Source: Mesostigma viride | Taxonomy: Eukaryota; Streptophyta; Mesostigmatophyceae; Mesostigmatales; Mesostigmataceae | Length of the DNA stretch: 64,000 nucleotides | Reading direction: 5' to 3' | Assembly (NCBI GenBank): GCA_009746045.1 | Contig: RPFO01000594.1 | Coordinates: 675,449-739,448, forward strand | Shown here: piece after piece, positions 29,712 through 41,435 of the stretch | How positions within the stretch are numbered: the first letter of the stretch is position 1 | Layout: every line of letters begins with the position of its first letter | Program-made: the position numbers and the translations under genes | The notes under the pieces: generated by a model | The model's input: the letters and a program-made list of their open reading frames with translations, nothing else | Told to the model about the DNA's origin: nothing | The model's database searches: none

Positions 29712-29937
29712 CAACCACATGCCCCCACCTACCCTTCGTGCATCCCGCCCTTGACGAGGCACAACCATGTGCCCCCACCTACCCTTTGTGCGTCCCTCCC
29801 TTGACAAGAAACAAGCACGTGCACCTATCTAACCTTTGTGCATCCCTTCCTTGGCAAGGAACAAGCACACCCACCCACCTACTCCACATGCATCCCTCCC
29901 TTGACAAGGAACAAGCACGATCACCCAGCTACCCACT
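29712..29937 (+). repeat. 50-bp tandem repeat, about 4.5 copies
   Basis: Units begin AACCATGTGCCCCCACCTAC or AAGCACGTGCACC and end TTGACAAGGAAC, at 29,712, 29,763, 29,813, 29,863 and a partial unit at 29,913. Confidence 0.75.
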
Positions 29938-30179
29938 AGCACGGCAGCAAGGCAGACCTTACAATGGCAAGTGATGTTTATCGGTAGAAACTGTTAGACA
30001 ACTAGCAAACGAGCCAGCCGGTGAAGAGCAAGGCACGCATGCAAGGAATTTGTCGTTGCCTATGTCTACGCTTGTGTTTGTCACTGCAGTTGAAATCTGC
30101 ATTTGCATCAGCAGGCCCGATCGAACCCCATGTCGCCACCCGCATTTCCACTTATACTTCACGGCCCCTTATTCTTCTC

Positions 30180-30560
30180 TTGTGCCTGCCTTTGCCCTAA
30201 CTGTTACCCTAGCATCTGCCCTTGCCCCTATCCTTTGATCCCCAGTGTTTGCCGTTGCCCTCATCCTTTCCCTAGTGCCTGCCCTTGTCTTCATCTTTTC
30301 CCTTGTGCCTGCCCTTGCCCTTGTCCGTTCCCTCGTGCTTGACTTGTCCTAATCTCTTTCCCTTGCGCCTGCCCTTGCCCTTATCCGCTTCCCTTGTGCC
30401 TGCCCCTGCCCTTGCCCTTGTCATTTCCCTTGAGCCTGCCCTTTTGGCAAGCACAAGTGCCTTTGTCCTTTCCTTGGCCTTGTGCTTGCTCTTCCAGTTT
30501 CCCTTTCCTTTGCTCGTGCGGTTGCCTTTGCTCTTACCCGGGTGCTTGCCCTTGCCGTTT
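30180..30560 (+). repeat. CCCTTGTGCCTG-type low-complexity tract
   Basis: Irregular repeats of TGCCCTTGCCCTTGTC. The ORFs on both strands follow the repeat and are not genes. A similar short tract is at 2,490-2,530. Confidence 0.7.
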
Positions 30561-31294
30561 GCAAGCTGCATTATTGTCTTAGCAAGCTAGCAAGTGCAAA
30601 CTGGCACTGAGCCAGAAATGCAAGCAAAGCAGCCAGTGTAAATAAGGATGGACGGGAACAGTAGAAAGCTAGGGGTGGCAACGGTGCTAGAGCTCATGGC
30701 AACAAGGTGGTCCCATTCTTGCTGCATTGGGTGCGTTGCGTGGGTGGGATATTGCGAGAGGGGGACATTCTTGCCTTGGTTGTGTTTTCACATGCACCCG
30801 GTGCTTGAATTTATGCGTGCAAGGGTGGCTGGTATCCCAACCAACAGCCTAAGAGGAAAAAGAGTGCTTAGAAAGCAAGAATGACTTAATGTTGGTAATA
30901 GCAGTGGCGGCGGCAGCAAAAACTGTTGTTATAGATGCAAGCTACAACACTGCGGATGGTTTCTCACACTAATGTGGATAATGATAATGCATGCCACTTA
31001 ACGGGACCATATAAACCACAACAAGAATAAATCGTGAGAGCAAAAGAAAGGGGAGTACAAAATGGCCGGCTTACCTAGCTACAGCAAAAAAATTGCATGA
31101 AAAACAAGATAACTCACCTTTGTCGCAGCAGTGACCATATCAGACAGCTCACAAAAACTTGTTGATCCTTGAAACTTCCTGCTTGAAGGCAGCCACCAAC
31201 GGTCTGGAGTTTTCACCCCAGTCCTTCTCAACAGCCAAGGAAAAGGGAAAGAGAGAGGAGGGGTGCGGGAGGGACAAGAGAGCGGGTGGTGGGA

Positions 31295-31425
<131 letters not shown>

Positions 31426-32455
31426 GAGAAGTGCGGGTGGGGGTGGGAGAGGTGGGATGGAAGATTCACTACGTTAGCAGGCGACTAAACTGCTACAATG
31501 ACACAAAACCACGGAGCTAGGCCCTTCACTCCATCAGATCAGAGTGAAAACCCATGTTGAAACTGGGACAAATGCCATTAGAATGTTACTATGACCGTGG
31601 CTAGTAAACGTGAATTGACACCCAGGTTGTGACTTCAACGATTGGAGGCAACCTTGCCAAGTCTCCCAAATGCAGTCGGCTAGACAAGCTTCACAAAAAA
31701 CGCAGCAAACATGTTAACGTTGCTAATATTCCAACGACGCGCATCCGCAGTCCGGCTGCCAATGAAGTCTTCTTGGTCGCCAGCTGTGCACAGAGGAGTA
31801 ACCGCTAGAGACGCCAATTTGCGAACAACTCATTACAATTACAAAGCGCAGGAAGCAGATGGCTATGCATCAACAATTACTTCCGCTCGCCCTCGTATTT
31901 AGCCAGGTCTATCTGCCCAAACTGGGTAAATGTTTTGCGATCGGTGAAATTGGCCCTCTAGTGACTTACTTTCCCAGAAAGTGTCCATTCACACGACAAC
32001 CGACTCACGCTCACACGTCGTGAGGAGTTGCCGATAGGATAAAGAAGCCGAACGATGAATTGCTGTACATAAATGCCACGCTAACGGCGTCGTGAACTGA
32101 CTTCTTGCAATCACGATTTAAGTGCCCGGCCCAACAACAAATTGGCGACACACGACCCCGCAACTGGAAAAGAATTCTGGCCACATTGATATACATCGGT
32201 TTGATAAATTAAAACCTCGCATTCGGTTCTGGCTAGCCTCAAACGCATGCGCCTTGAAACCTTTATCCTCCTGGCGGCCACAGTTTCTCGGTTCTCTTGT
32301 TCCGTTGGTCGTGCCGCTAGCGTGCCAGCCGCTCCAGTCCCTAAAATTCAAATTCGTGTTGTTCGAGAAAACGTTGTCGGGTCGGCGACGGCACGATGCC
32401 GGGCCGGGCTGCATGGGCCATGGAGGGTGGTGATACACAACTACCGTACAGGTGA

Positions 32456-33115
32456 TACCGTAGTGGTTACAATATATGTACGCGTAATTATGTACGAATC
32501 GACCTCGTACAGGCCCAAAAAAACCCTCTTCCGGGCCTCGTACACCTCAAAATTAGGTACCACCAGCGCAGCGCGGCGCAGACCTTAAAGCCTAGCTACC
32601 CGTGGCGCGGCGCCCGGAGGGAGTTTTCGCGCGCAAACTTCGTTTGATCTGCGTTGATATGTGGGTAGGTGCCTCGTTTCGTGGTGTGCTCCGTTGGTGT
32701 TCTCTCGTTAGGTTATGGATAGCTAGGTGGCTATGGGTGAGAAAAAGCAACGTACTCTGGACGGCTTGTGGGGTAAATTCCTGACCCCAGATGGCACTAC
32801 CACGTCCCTCCTTGGCTACTATCTAATGGCTACTACCTAGTACCTACATGCAGTTCAGTCAAACTGAACTGAACTACCTACTAGGTACTCGCGCACCCTT
32901 GAATATACCCTGACATTATACGTTTCCCCTCTCACCTCTTTGGTCCATAATTGGCTAATAAAATATACCCATTTCCCCGAAAAAAAAAAAATATACCCTG
33001 ACATTATACGTACGTACAGTAAAAATAATTCCCAAAAGTTCTCGTACACGTAACAAAAATTCCTAAAAGTATTCGTACGATAATTACGCGTACATATATT
33101 GTAACCACTACGGTA
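32456..33115. repeat. Inverted repeat pair, about 46-bp arms
   Basis: GATACCGTAGTGGTTACAAT with its continuation to 32,501 is the reverse complement of 33,069-33,115. The loop between (about 570 bp) contains the short retrosequence at 32.9 kb. The right arm abuts the 108-bp tandem array. Confidence 0.65.
32893..33008 (+). mobile_element. Short poly(A)-tailed retrosequence with target duplication, copy 2
   Basis: A body of about 60 bp starting TTCCCCTCTCACC and ending CCCCG plus twelve A is flanked by 21-bp direct repeats beginning ATATACCCTGAC. Poly(A) plus long duplications are marks of LINE-type reverse transcription of a small RNA. The RNA source is not recognised. Confidence 0.7.
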
Positions 33116-33620
33116 CACAACTGCCGCCAGTACAACAGCGGGTCCCTGCGTACCTGCCGCGGGAAGGAGGGGGGTGATACACAAATACCGTACAAGTGAT
33201 ACACAAATACCGTACAAGTGATACACAATTGCAGCCAGGACAACAGCGGGTCGCTGCGTACCTTCCGTGGGAAGGAGGGGGGTGATACACAAATACCGTA
33301 CAAGTGATACACAAATACCGTACAAGTGATACACAATTGCAGCCAGGACAACAGCGGGTCGCTGCGTACCTTCCGTGGGAAGGAGGGGGGTGATACACAA
33401 ATACCGTACAAGTGATACACAAATACCGTACAAGTGATACACAATTGCAGCCAGGACAACAGCGGGTCGCTGCGTACCTGCCGTGGGAAGGAGGGGGGTG
33501 GTACACAAATACCGTACAAGTGATACACAAATACCGTACAAGTGATACACAATTGCAGCCAGGACAACAGCGGGTCGCTGCGTACCTGCCGTGGGAAGGA
33601 GGGGGGTGGTACACAAATAT
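33112..33620 (+). repeat. 108-bp tandem repeat, about 4.5 copies
   Basis: Each unit contains two copies of GATACACAAATACCGTACAA and one GGAAGGAGGGGGGTG block. Long ORFs on both strands here simply repeat the unit. Confidence 0.9.
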
Positions 33621-33624
33621 CCGA

Positions 33625-34345
33625 CCTATATATTAGCAATAGCCGCCGCCTATCCAACAGGTCCTATTCATCACGAGCGTCAACGCCCCGTCATCGCCCC
33701 GTCATCGCCCCGTCATCGCCCGGCCGAGGGCCTTAACCTGTTAACTCTTTATTCGGAGTGATAGTCAACGACCTATACTACCAATAGCTGCCGCATATCA
33801 AACATGGGCTTATCATCACGCCCGTCGAGGGCGATGACGGTGACGACCGTCACCGTCATCGCCCTCGACGGGCCAACATCTAAACTCTTCTCTTAATCAA
33901 CAAATCTATATTACCAATAGCCGCCGCCTATCAAACAGATCCTATTCATCACGCGCGTCAACGCCCCGTCATCGCCCCGTCATCGCCCCGTGATCGCCAT
34001 GCCGAGCCAGCCGAGGGCCAACCTCTTAACTTTTTACATTTGTATTCGGAGTAGTAGTCAACGACCTATATTACCAATAGCCGCCGCATATCAAAAAGGT
34101 CGTATTCATGACGCCCGTCGAGGGCGATGACGGTGACGCCGTCACCGTCATCGCCCACGGGCCAACATCTAAACTCTTCTCTTAATCAACAATCTATATT
34201 ACCAATAGCCGCCGCCTGTCAAACAGATCCTATTCATCACGCGCGTCAACGCCCCGTCATCGCCCCGTCATCGCCCCGTCATCGCTCCGTGATCGCCATG
34301 CCGACTGCCGAGGGCCAACCTCTTAACTCTTTATTCGGAGTAATA
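33625..34345 (+). repeat. Higher-order tandem repeat, about 285-bp period
   Basis: Two half-units alternate. A half-units (at 33,630, 33,910 and 34,198) contain ACGCCCCGTCATCGCCCCGTC runs; B half-units (33,777 and 34,068) contain a long hairpin. Both start ACCAATAGC-GCCGC. Confidence 0.8.
33821..33872. other. Perfect 25-bp-arm palindrome
   Basis: Arms 33,821-33,845 and 33,848-33,872 (CCCGTCGAGGGCGATGACGG plus TGACG) are exact reverse complements around AC. The second copy near 34,112-34,160 lacks three bases of one arm. Confidence 0.9.
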
Positions 34346-35830
34346 GTTAACTGCCGGCATTGCCATACAAGAAGAAGCTCTCGATCCTAGGTATAGACTA
34401 CCTCGGGTATCATCATCGTAATTGCTAGCATCGAGATCATTCATACCTACCGACGATGGCCAGCTGCAAAAGAAAAATGTCGACCAACAGACAGGACCTA
34501 TCGCCGGGAACCCTCAAGGCAATAAGGGCGAGACAGGCTTTCACCGTTAAGTAAAGTTGTCCACATCGTGCTAAGGAATTTGTGCTAATCTATGAGTACC
34601 TATATGGACACTTTGTCGCATTTTTTACATGGCAAATAAGCGATGTATGTGTCATGTAGGCTGCCATTGGTGCATGCATGCATGGGCCAGCAATGATGGT
34701 CAGAGGTACATTGTGCCTATGAGATAACCATCGATTTGTTGATCAGCAAGTGATTCATTACGTGAGACAACAATATGTTTGGGGGCTAAGCTTCTTACAT
34801 TGGTCACATGGCCCGCCATAATTGTTTTCTTATGTGTTTAAGGTTAGGGCTCTGTTCATGACTGAACGTCATGAACGCGCTCTATTCATGACATTGATTA
34901 ATTGATTTTAATTAGTCTCATGTCCATGTTGGGGGACCGGGATCTCTGAATTCCCCAAAGAAGATATAGTGGAAGTCCCCCAAGACGTCAATATCCGTCA
35001 AGACGTCAATAACTACATGTATGTCCACAGCTCAGCTAGTAGTCTAAAATATGGGCCTCGAGCTAATCTTGCACGCAAGCAATGCCTATCATCAAGGATG
35101 AATTAATGCCTATCAACAAGGAGACAATCATGCTTGTTAAATTTCCTAGGACCCACAACTGGGGGGTCGTAGTCTTTGACAATGTCCGCCTGGGCAACGC
35201 TACTAATCCTACATATCCGAGGTCCCATGTATGAATAAGAGGGGTTGAGCGGATGACGCCAACAGTGTCTGTGCTCTGCATGTCAGCTAAAATCATATCG
35301 CGGAGACAAACATATGGCGGTATGTCCAATGTTGGCCACTGCGTCGCCTAACAGGTTGTTACATGGTCGGCAAGGGCCTGACCATGTAAGAAGATATCTC
35401 CCTGGCTGGCCAGTCCACAAGGAACCAGCAGGGACCTCATCTGAATCAACCTGATTTATTAACTAACTACTTAATTCATTTATTAAACTCATGCCCCCAT
35501 TAGGGAGTCAAGGAGCATTAGTTAACCCCGATTCATTCATTAATTAATTATTTAAACACGTGCTCCCGTTGGGGAGTCACGGAGCACCGAAGTGCTTTTA
35601 ATGCCTGTGTGTGCACAACAGGAGAAAGGGCAGAGACCCCCAGTCTCCTTCATGCCTAAGGCATGCCACAGCTGCATTCGGGAACGCTAGCTAAACGGAC
35701 ACGCTAACGATCCGGCAATCTGTGGGTGCAATAAGACCCATGTGAGCATGGCATAACACTAGGAGCGTGGGCAAGTAATCTCATCATAGCCAGGACGTAG
35801 CATGGCTGTACTAGGACTATACCCCGATCA
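34346..35830. other. CACTA-2 interior without genes, old LINE ends
   Basis: No convincing coding. Degenerate LINE 3'-end hairpins followed by A/T-rich tails lie on the minus strand at 34,919-34,941, 35,490-35,512 and 35,559-35,581. Confidence 0.5.
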
Positions 35831-36365
35831 ATGGATGGATGGATGGATGGATGGATGGATGGATGGATGGATGGATGGATGGATGGATGGATGGATGGAT
35901 GGATGGATGGATGGATGGATGGATGGATGGATGGATGGATGGATGGATGGATGGATGGATGGATGGATGGATGGATGGATGGATGGATGGATGGATGGAT
36001 GGATGGATGGATGGATGGATGGATGGATGGATGGATGGATGGATGGATGGATGGATGGATGGATGGATGGATGGATGGATGGATGGATGGATGGATGGAT
36101 GGATGGATGGATGGATGGATGGATGGATGGATGGATGGATGGATGGATGGATGGATGGATGGATGGATGGATGGATGGATGGATGGATGGATGGATGGAT
36201 GGATGGATGGATGGATGGATGGATGGATGGATGGATGGATGGATGGATGGATGGATGGATGGATGGATGGATGGATGGATGGATGGATGGATGGATGGAT
36301 GGATGGATGGATGGATGGATGGATGGATGGATGGATGGATGGATGGATGGATGGATGGATGGATG
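35831..36365 (+). repeat. (ATGG)n microsatellite, about 134 uninterrupted units
   Basis: 535 bp of perfect tetranucleotide repeat. It is open in all frames (Met-Asp-Gly-Trp on plus, Ile-His-Pro-Ser on minus) only because of its composition. Confidence 0.98.
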
Positions 36366-36699
36366 TCAGGCTTGTCTTACATGATGCAGTGGAACTTTGG
36401 TGCTGGAGGGTTAATTGTGGCCCGGTCTGGTTTAGCTTCAGTGCTCTCATGGCGGCCTTCATTTGTAATTATTTGAATGCATGCCCATTGGGCCATGCAT
36501 AGTGTATATTTTTTACGCATGCACGCCCATTATGTATCGCTGGGTCCATCCCATCAATGCTTGTTTATTGCCAGGTCTGGTGTAAGTAAGTTAGTACTTG
36601 CGTGTCATGCGCATGGGCATGTTTAGAGTACTATGCTAATCTCTTTAGAAACATAATTACACGGAAGTTACAAATCTCATCTGCATCATGCCCCAAGAC

Positions 36700-37042
36700 A
36701 CTACATTAAAGAATCAAATAAAATTATAACATGCCTCCGTTGGGAGATCATGCAGCACATGCATATTCCTTGCTGAATGGGTAGAGGTGGGTCAAGCCGC
36801 GACATCGAAATAAGCTAACTCTAAGCTATCTAGTCTACAAAATCCTCACTACACTTCTCCCCAAAGCGCCCCTTCCGCTTTGGGGGAGGGGGCTTACCCA
36901 CATGGGCTGGCGTGTGAGCCGGGACATTGGTCTTCCACCTCTTCTTGTTCTGCATAGGAACAGAGAGCGAAGAAATGCGGTGTGGGGACCCCTTCTCGTG
37001 GTAATGCGTTACATGTACTCCCCACCGGGCTTTGCTCTTCAT
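36700..37042 (-). mobile_element. 5'-truncated LINE 3' end
   Basis: The minus strand encodes MQNKKRWKTNVPAHTPAHVG, matching the C-terminal tail of the LINE at 1-1,014 (MQDKTRWKKIVKAHTPDPVG). It is followed by the 3' hairpin (36,752-36,730) and an A/T tail. A second, more decayed hairpin is just outside at 37,092-37,114. Confidence 0.75.
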
Positions 37043-37980
37043 GGGTTCATAAAGACAACAATTATTCAGTAAGAATTTAATAAATTAGGAACATATATCC
37101 GTTGGGAGTCACTGTTACACATATACCTGAAAAGGGGCATATGATTTTAAATACATTCTGAGCTACAACCTGCACGTGCATGGGTTTAGTTAACTGGCAC
37201 CTATACTAGAGGCCTGACATGGGGTGGAGCTTCAGTGCTTCCCCGCCTTCTCCTTCTCCCACACTGGGTGCTCCGCGTCCTTCTTCTCCGGCCCTGCCCA
37301 TGGGTGCACCGGCCCCGCCTCCTCCTTCTCCTCACGGGACGATTCGCGCTCCACGCATGGCTGCAGCATCAGTTAGCACGGGCAAGACATAGCAGTAACC
37401 GCGCTATGGCTGTTCTAGCACCAGCCTAGCAGACTGCCATGATCACTCAGCAAACCCACGACAGCTAAACCCTTGGCTGTCACAACCAGTCCATGCATCA
37501 TTAAGTATGGGTACAGGGAAAGCTTCCCGCATATCCATGGCCATATGGATGGCAGCAACACAACGACTTGCCCCCTAGCCCCCCGTGCACACACAAAAAC
37601 GTGGGTCGTGGCTTCCACGCCCCATCCGCCATGCATGACAGCGCGTACCTTACTCGCATTCACACCGGGCTGCATCCCAGCGCCGTTGCTGTCCCCATGT
37701 GACACGTCGGCTGATTAAGCAGATACACAGCAGAGTCTGATGTAAACCGCTAAACCCCAAACCCATGCAGACCACAGTCAAGGACGCGTGCATGTCAAGC
37801 CATGCCAATTGTGAACCGTACAGCAATTTACTTTTCAAGCCTGAAGAGGTGGATAGCAGATACTAGCCTGGAAGAGGTTACAGGGGCACATGTCCATTAG
37901 CGAGCGGAACAACACAGCATACACCCTACAAGCGTACCGCACAATGTCCTCCTGCAATTGTCTGCAGATCTCCCAATGCC

Positions 37981-38072
37981 GCAGACATCTCCACTGCTCT
38001 CATGGCGATTGCAAATGCTTCATGCCGCTGACATCTCCACTGCTCTCATGGCGATTGCAAATGCTTGATGCC
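37981..38072 (+). repeat. Tandem duplication of about 46 bp
   Basis: GACATCTCCACTGCTCTCAT followed by GGCGATTGCAAATGCTT occurs twice in direct succession. Confidence 0.85.
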
Positions 38073-38145
38073 GCACCTCTGCTTACAGCAGAAAAGCTTC
38101 CTCCGGGCGAGGCACCTGACTGGAACCAACACCCATTCCTTGGCT

Positions 38146-39256
38146 TCACAACGTGGCCATGACAGCATCGTGAATCTGCTTCGCCAACGCCCACACTTCA
38201 GGACCCGCGCCCTGCACCGCCATGGCCACAGGCTGCACCGCTGCAATCGATGCAGCATTCACTGCCTGCGCCGCACCATGTACTGCATGCACGAAAGCCA
38301 ATCCTGGCTCGGTTATCATGGTCTTGCCCGATTCCTGCTGCTTCTTCTTCTTCGATGCGGTCATGCGCACTTTATACCCCTTCCTCTCCAAGCACGCCTT
38401 CAGCACCTGGCTCGTGCGGTGCTGAATATGCTTCTGAAGGCGCGCCTTCTAAACACGAAATGTTGGCAATGTATGATTCCCAAACGGCATGATAGGCACA
38501 TAATCAGTCCCATTAATTGCTTTGCGGCAGTCAATGCACCAGAACACCTGTTGAAAAAAGAAGGTTATGCACGCTAGCGATTACCCGCGGCAAGAAGCAA
38601 TCAACACGCCTCGCTAACAACTGCAACCACAATGTAATTCATGACGGGCCACTCACCGCTACCCTGCTCTCCTGCTTCAATGTCTCCCCATTCTCAAGGC
38701 CTCCATTGTAAACCTCTCCGTCTTCACCATCGTCATCGTCTTCCTCTTCCTCCACTCCGACGTATCCGTGTTTCCTTTTCCTAAGATACCTAGGGTTGTT
38801 CAAGTCGTATGTGCGGCGTTGGCACACTTCCAACAAAATTTTGGCCGCCTCTACCCATTACCATTTATTCGTACTATCATAACATATCCAGGCGTTTGAA
38901 AAATCATTCCCTCGTTCGAACTTCTACCCCTGGGCGTCCATGACGAGGCAGTCACGACGGGACGCAGATGCACAAAAATAAAACAAGGCGACATCCCTTC
39001 AATCATTGACCAAAAAACAGAATACGCGCAGAACTTGGATTTCAACACCACGCACCCATTACCAGCGAGCACGGCTGGCCTGCAACCGCCATCATTTCAT
39101 AACCAGAAGCCAGGGCCCACACTCCATCCCGTTACCTCATCTTCCACGCACGGCTTCCGCTGCTTCCCTCTGCTCTTTCGCATTCTCCGCCAGCAACCTC
39201 GCCTTCTCCTCGTCCAACAATCCACTAAGAATAAAATCCCCTCTATTGGACGCCAT
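38146..39256 (-). CDS. Three-exon gene of unknown function inside CACTA-type element 2
   Basis: A consistent model exists on the minus strand. Exon 1 runs 39,256 to about 39,153 (MASNRGDFILSGLLDEEKAR, donor GTGCGT). Exon 2 is about 38,848-38,657 (AAKILLEVCQRRTYDLNNPR, basic KRKHGY, then an acidic EEEEDDDD run; donor GTGAGT). Exon 3 is 38,547-38,146 (acceptor TTCTTTTTTCAACAG; VFWCIDCRKAINGTDYVPIM). All junctions are in phase 0. Exon 3 has a TAG at 38,451-38,449, after which the same frame stays protein-like (KARLQKHIQHRTSQVLKACL) to a stop at 38,146. CxxC plus basic/acidic stretches suggest a nuclear protein. The gene starts about 0.5 kb inside the right end and reads inward, as CACTA genes do. 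It may be element-encoded or a captured host gene. Confidence 0.5.
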
Positions 39257-39765
39257 TCAGACGAACTTTGCTAGCGTCTTTTCACCGGCCCCAGCACACA
39301 TAATCTATAGCCGCTTAATGACAACGGCCGACAACGACAACTGCTGAATAGGCGAAAAAGGCTGATAACTACATTTTTATATTTCGCTGCATTTGCTAAT
39401 AGACACGCACGTTCTCCCACTTCTCCATTACAATATAATTATCCATCTGGCCGTGTACAGGCAAAGATCCCCGAAGTAACTTACTGAAACGTATCTTACA
39501 GCATCGGATCACTAGCACCTAATCTACAGGTGGTAAATTACCAACCAAGACCCGTCGCGGTAATTTACTCTGTCGGTAATGTACTACCAAAGATGTGCAG
39601 TCGTAACGTTACTTTTACTTACGGCTAGTAAAATTACTACCTATCATCCTACGTCGTAATGATTACGGCGTTGGATCTCACGCCTCGGATCTAGGTAGTA
39701 AGATAAGACCTCGTAATTTACGCCTCGGATGCTTTTTACCACCCTCGGACGAAAAGTATAGTGAG

Positions 39766-40530
39766 CAGAAGGAGTGGGTGTGTTCTCTCAAAGCATCCCC
39801 TGAGTATGTCATGTCTTGCAAAGATGTTCTTCCCTCTGACATCACTCCCGATCTCTGTCCCACTATTAGGGGTAAGCTAGGTTGGCTGTGTGCCACTTGT
39901 GCTCCTCACCTGGCAGTGGTCAGCAGAGTGGATGATGATGTCCTCATGGAGGTAGGGTCTAGGGCTATTAAACAGGTGTTGCATGATGGCCCTCCCCTTA
40001 TTCTTCATGCTTTGGATCTGTTCCAACCCATCCACATCACATGCATGATGGACAGTTCCATGGAGTCACGGGTAGTCACTAAGGTACAAGCCAGAGAGGC
40101 AGGGCTATTTATGTTGTCTAACCCCACTGGCAAGCAATCTTTGGTTTCCTGGTTCAGCAGACTCCACAAGCGCAAGGCAGTCAGCAGCAATGTAGCAGAA
40201 TGCCGTGCTGTGGTCTCAACTGTGTTGCATGCCAGGTACTTGAACCATCTGCTGGGGTGGTTGCAGCATCAGGCTGGTAGTTATGCTGGTGTCAAATCCC
40301 ATCTGCTGACTGACAGTCAATCCCTTCTTTCTTTCCTGGACAACCCCTTGGCTGTGCACACCGATTTGGACTGGATTGTCCTCAAGCAGGAGTGTACCTA
40401 TCTGGAGTCCAAGACTCACATCCGAGACCCTGACAATGCAGCAGATGCACTCACAAAAGTGCCACAGGCTGCAGGGCCTCAGTACAGAGTCCTATACACG
40501 CTGATGAACCCATATAACGGCAGAGGGTGA
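39766..40530 (+). CDS. Copia-type RNase H, C-terminal end of the polyprotein
   Basis: Joined in frame to the RT at 28,660 after removing the CACTA insertion and one AG (LFKE then QKEWVCSLKASPEYVMSCKD). RNase H features: MMDSSMESRVV in place of the usual SDADWAG start, LVSWFSRLHKRKAVSSNVAECRA (catalytic Glu in AECRA), HLLTDSQSLLSFLDNP (catalytic Asp) and a closing HIRDPDNAADALTK. The stop is at 40,528-40,530. It removes RNA during cDNA synthesis. The first catalytic Asp may be the one in MMDSS. Confidence 0.8.
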   Translation, partial: QKEWVCSLKASPEYVMSCKDVLPSDITPDLCPTIRGKLGWLCATCAPHLAVVSRVDDDVLMEVGSRAIKQVLHDGPPLILHALDLFQPIHITCMMDSSMESRVVTKVQAREAGLFMLSNPTGKQSLVSWFSRLHKRKAVSSNVAECRAVVSTVLHARYLNHLLGWLQHQAGSYAGVKSHLLTDSQSLLSFLDNPLAVHTDLDWIVLKQECTYLESKTHIRDPDNAADALTKVPQAAGPQYRVLYTLMNPYNGRG

Positions 40531-40910
40531 AGTGCCTCAGCCTAGGGCTATTAGCACCAGATAGGAGGGTGGTCATGGGGTGGCAGGGTCTGAAGTGTCC
40601 CACCCGTAAGACTAGACTCTTTGCGTCATTAAAGATTGAGGTCAGAAGGGTCCTCCTTTATTGATGGCTTGTTCTTTGTCAATAAAACGTGTGGTCATAT
40701 TTTTTCTGACAATGGTTTTCCTAACACAGGCACCCAACCCGGTGGGGATATTGTATCCAACACGGAGGAGCTATGGGCGCTTTTATAAATGCATCTCTTT
40801 CAGTGTCCTGGTTGTCCCTGTGGGGAACCTTGCTTATTCGTAGTGGTTGGCATATGAGTGGGTTGTGGGAAGAGTCTTCCCCTCACTCCCCAAAGAAAAG
40901 TAATAATGGG
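40531..40910 (+). other. 3' untranslated region of the copia-like element
   Basis: Noncoding stretch from the RNase H stop to the 3' LTR. Its last bases (AAAGAAAAGTAATAATGGG) are purine-rich and adjoin the LTR, as a polypurine tract should. The start of the LTR is set by the GCGGG duplication. Confidence 0.65.
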
Positions 40911-41435
40911 AGTTATTCTAGGGCTTCAGGCCTAGACTATCAGTACACGTGGCGTTGTCCCCGTCTCCCAAGTGGGATACGGACATGGACGGTAGTGTAG
41001 TACACTGGACATATCTCTACTAGGATTTAGATCCGCACGTGCCATGATGGGCACGTGGGTGCTAGATATTAGCACTGAGATATGTAGGGCACACGCACGT
41101 GGGCATTCACGTGGTAGGGTTTATGAGCTGTGATGCAGACCACAAGGTGGTTGCAGTGCTAGTCCTGTACGGAGGTCCTAGGGGAGGTCCAGGACCATCC
41201 ACGTAGTGCTGTTAGGCAGCAGGTGCCTGTGGGCATCGTATCACTGAGTCCTAGCTGGAGTAGATCTAGCTGGACGGAGCCAGCACCTCATTGGTTAGCA
41301 CTAGTACAGGATAGCTAGGTTACCCTAACCTACGTGCCCATGCAATCCAGCTTGGCAAGCTTGCATGGATTGATATATGCCAGCCATTGCATAATCAAAC
41401 ACACGTTCGCATCCATTTGCACGAGTGCCATAACT
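40911..41435 (+). repeat. 3' LTR of the copia-like element
   Basis: 525 bp, matching the 5' LTR except for deletions of 4 and 5 bp. I noticed no clear substitutions. Confidence 0.92.

Noticed and set aside
32855-33657. Repetitive minus-strand ORFs of 168-253 codons
   Set aside because: The unit length (108 bp) is a multiple of three, so one open unit stays open through the array; no other coding sign.
35704-36502. Long ORFs on both strands (Met-Asp-Gly-Trp and Ile-His-Pro-Ser repeats)
   Set aside because: They are the translation of the ATGG microsatellite, which has no stop in any frame.
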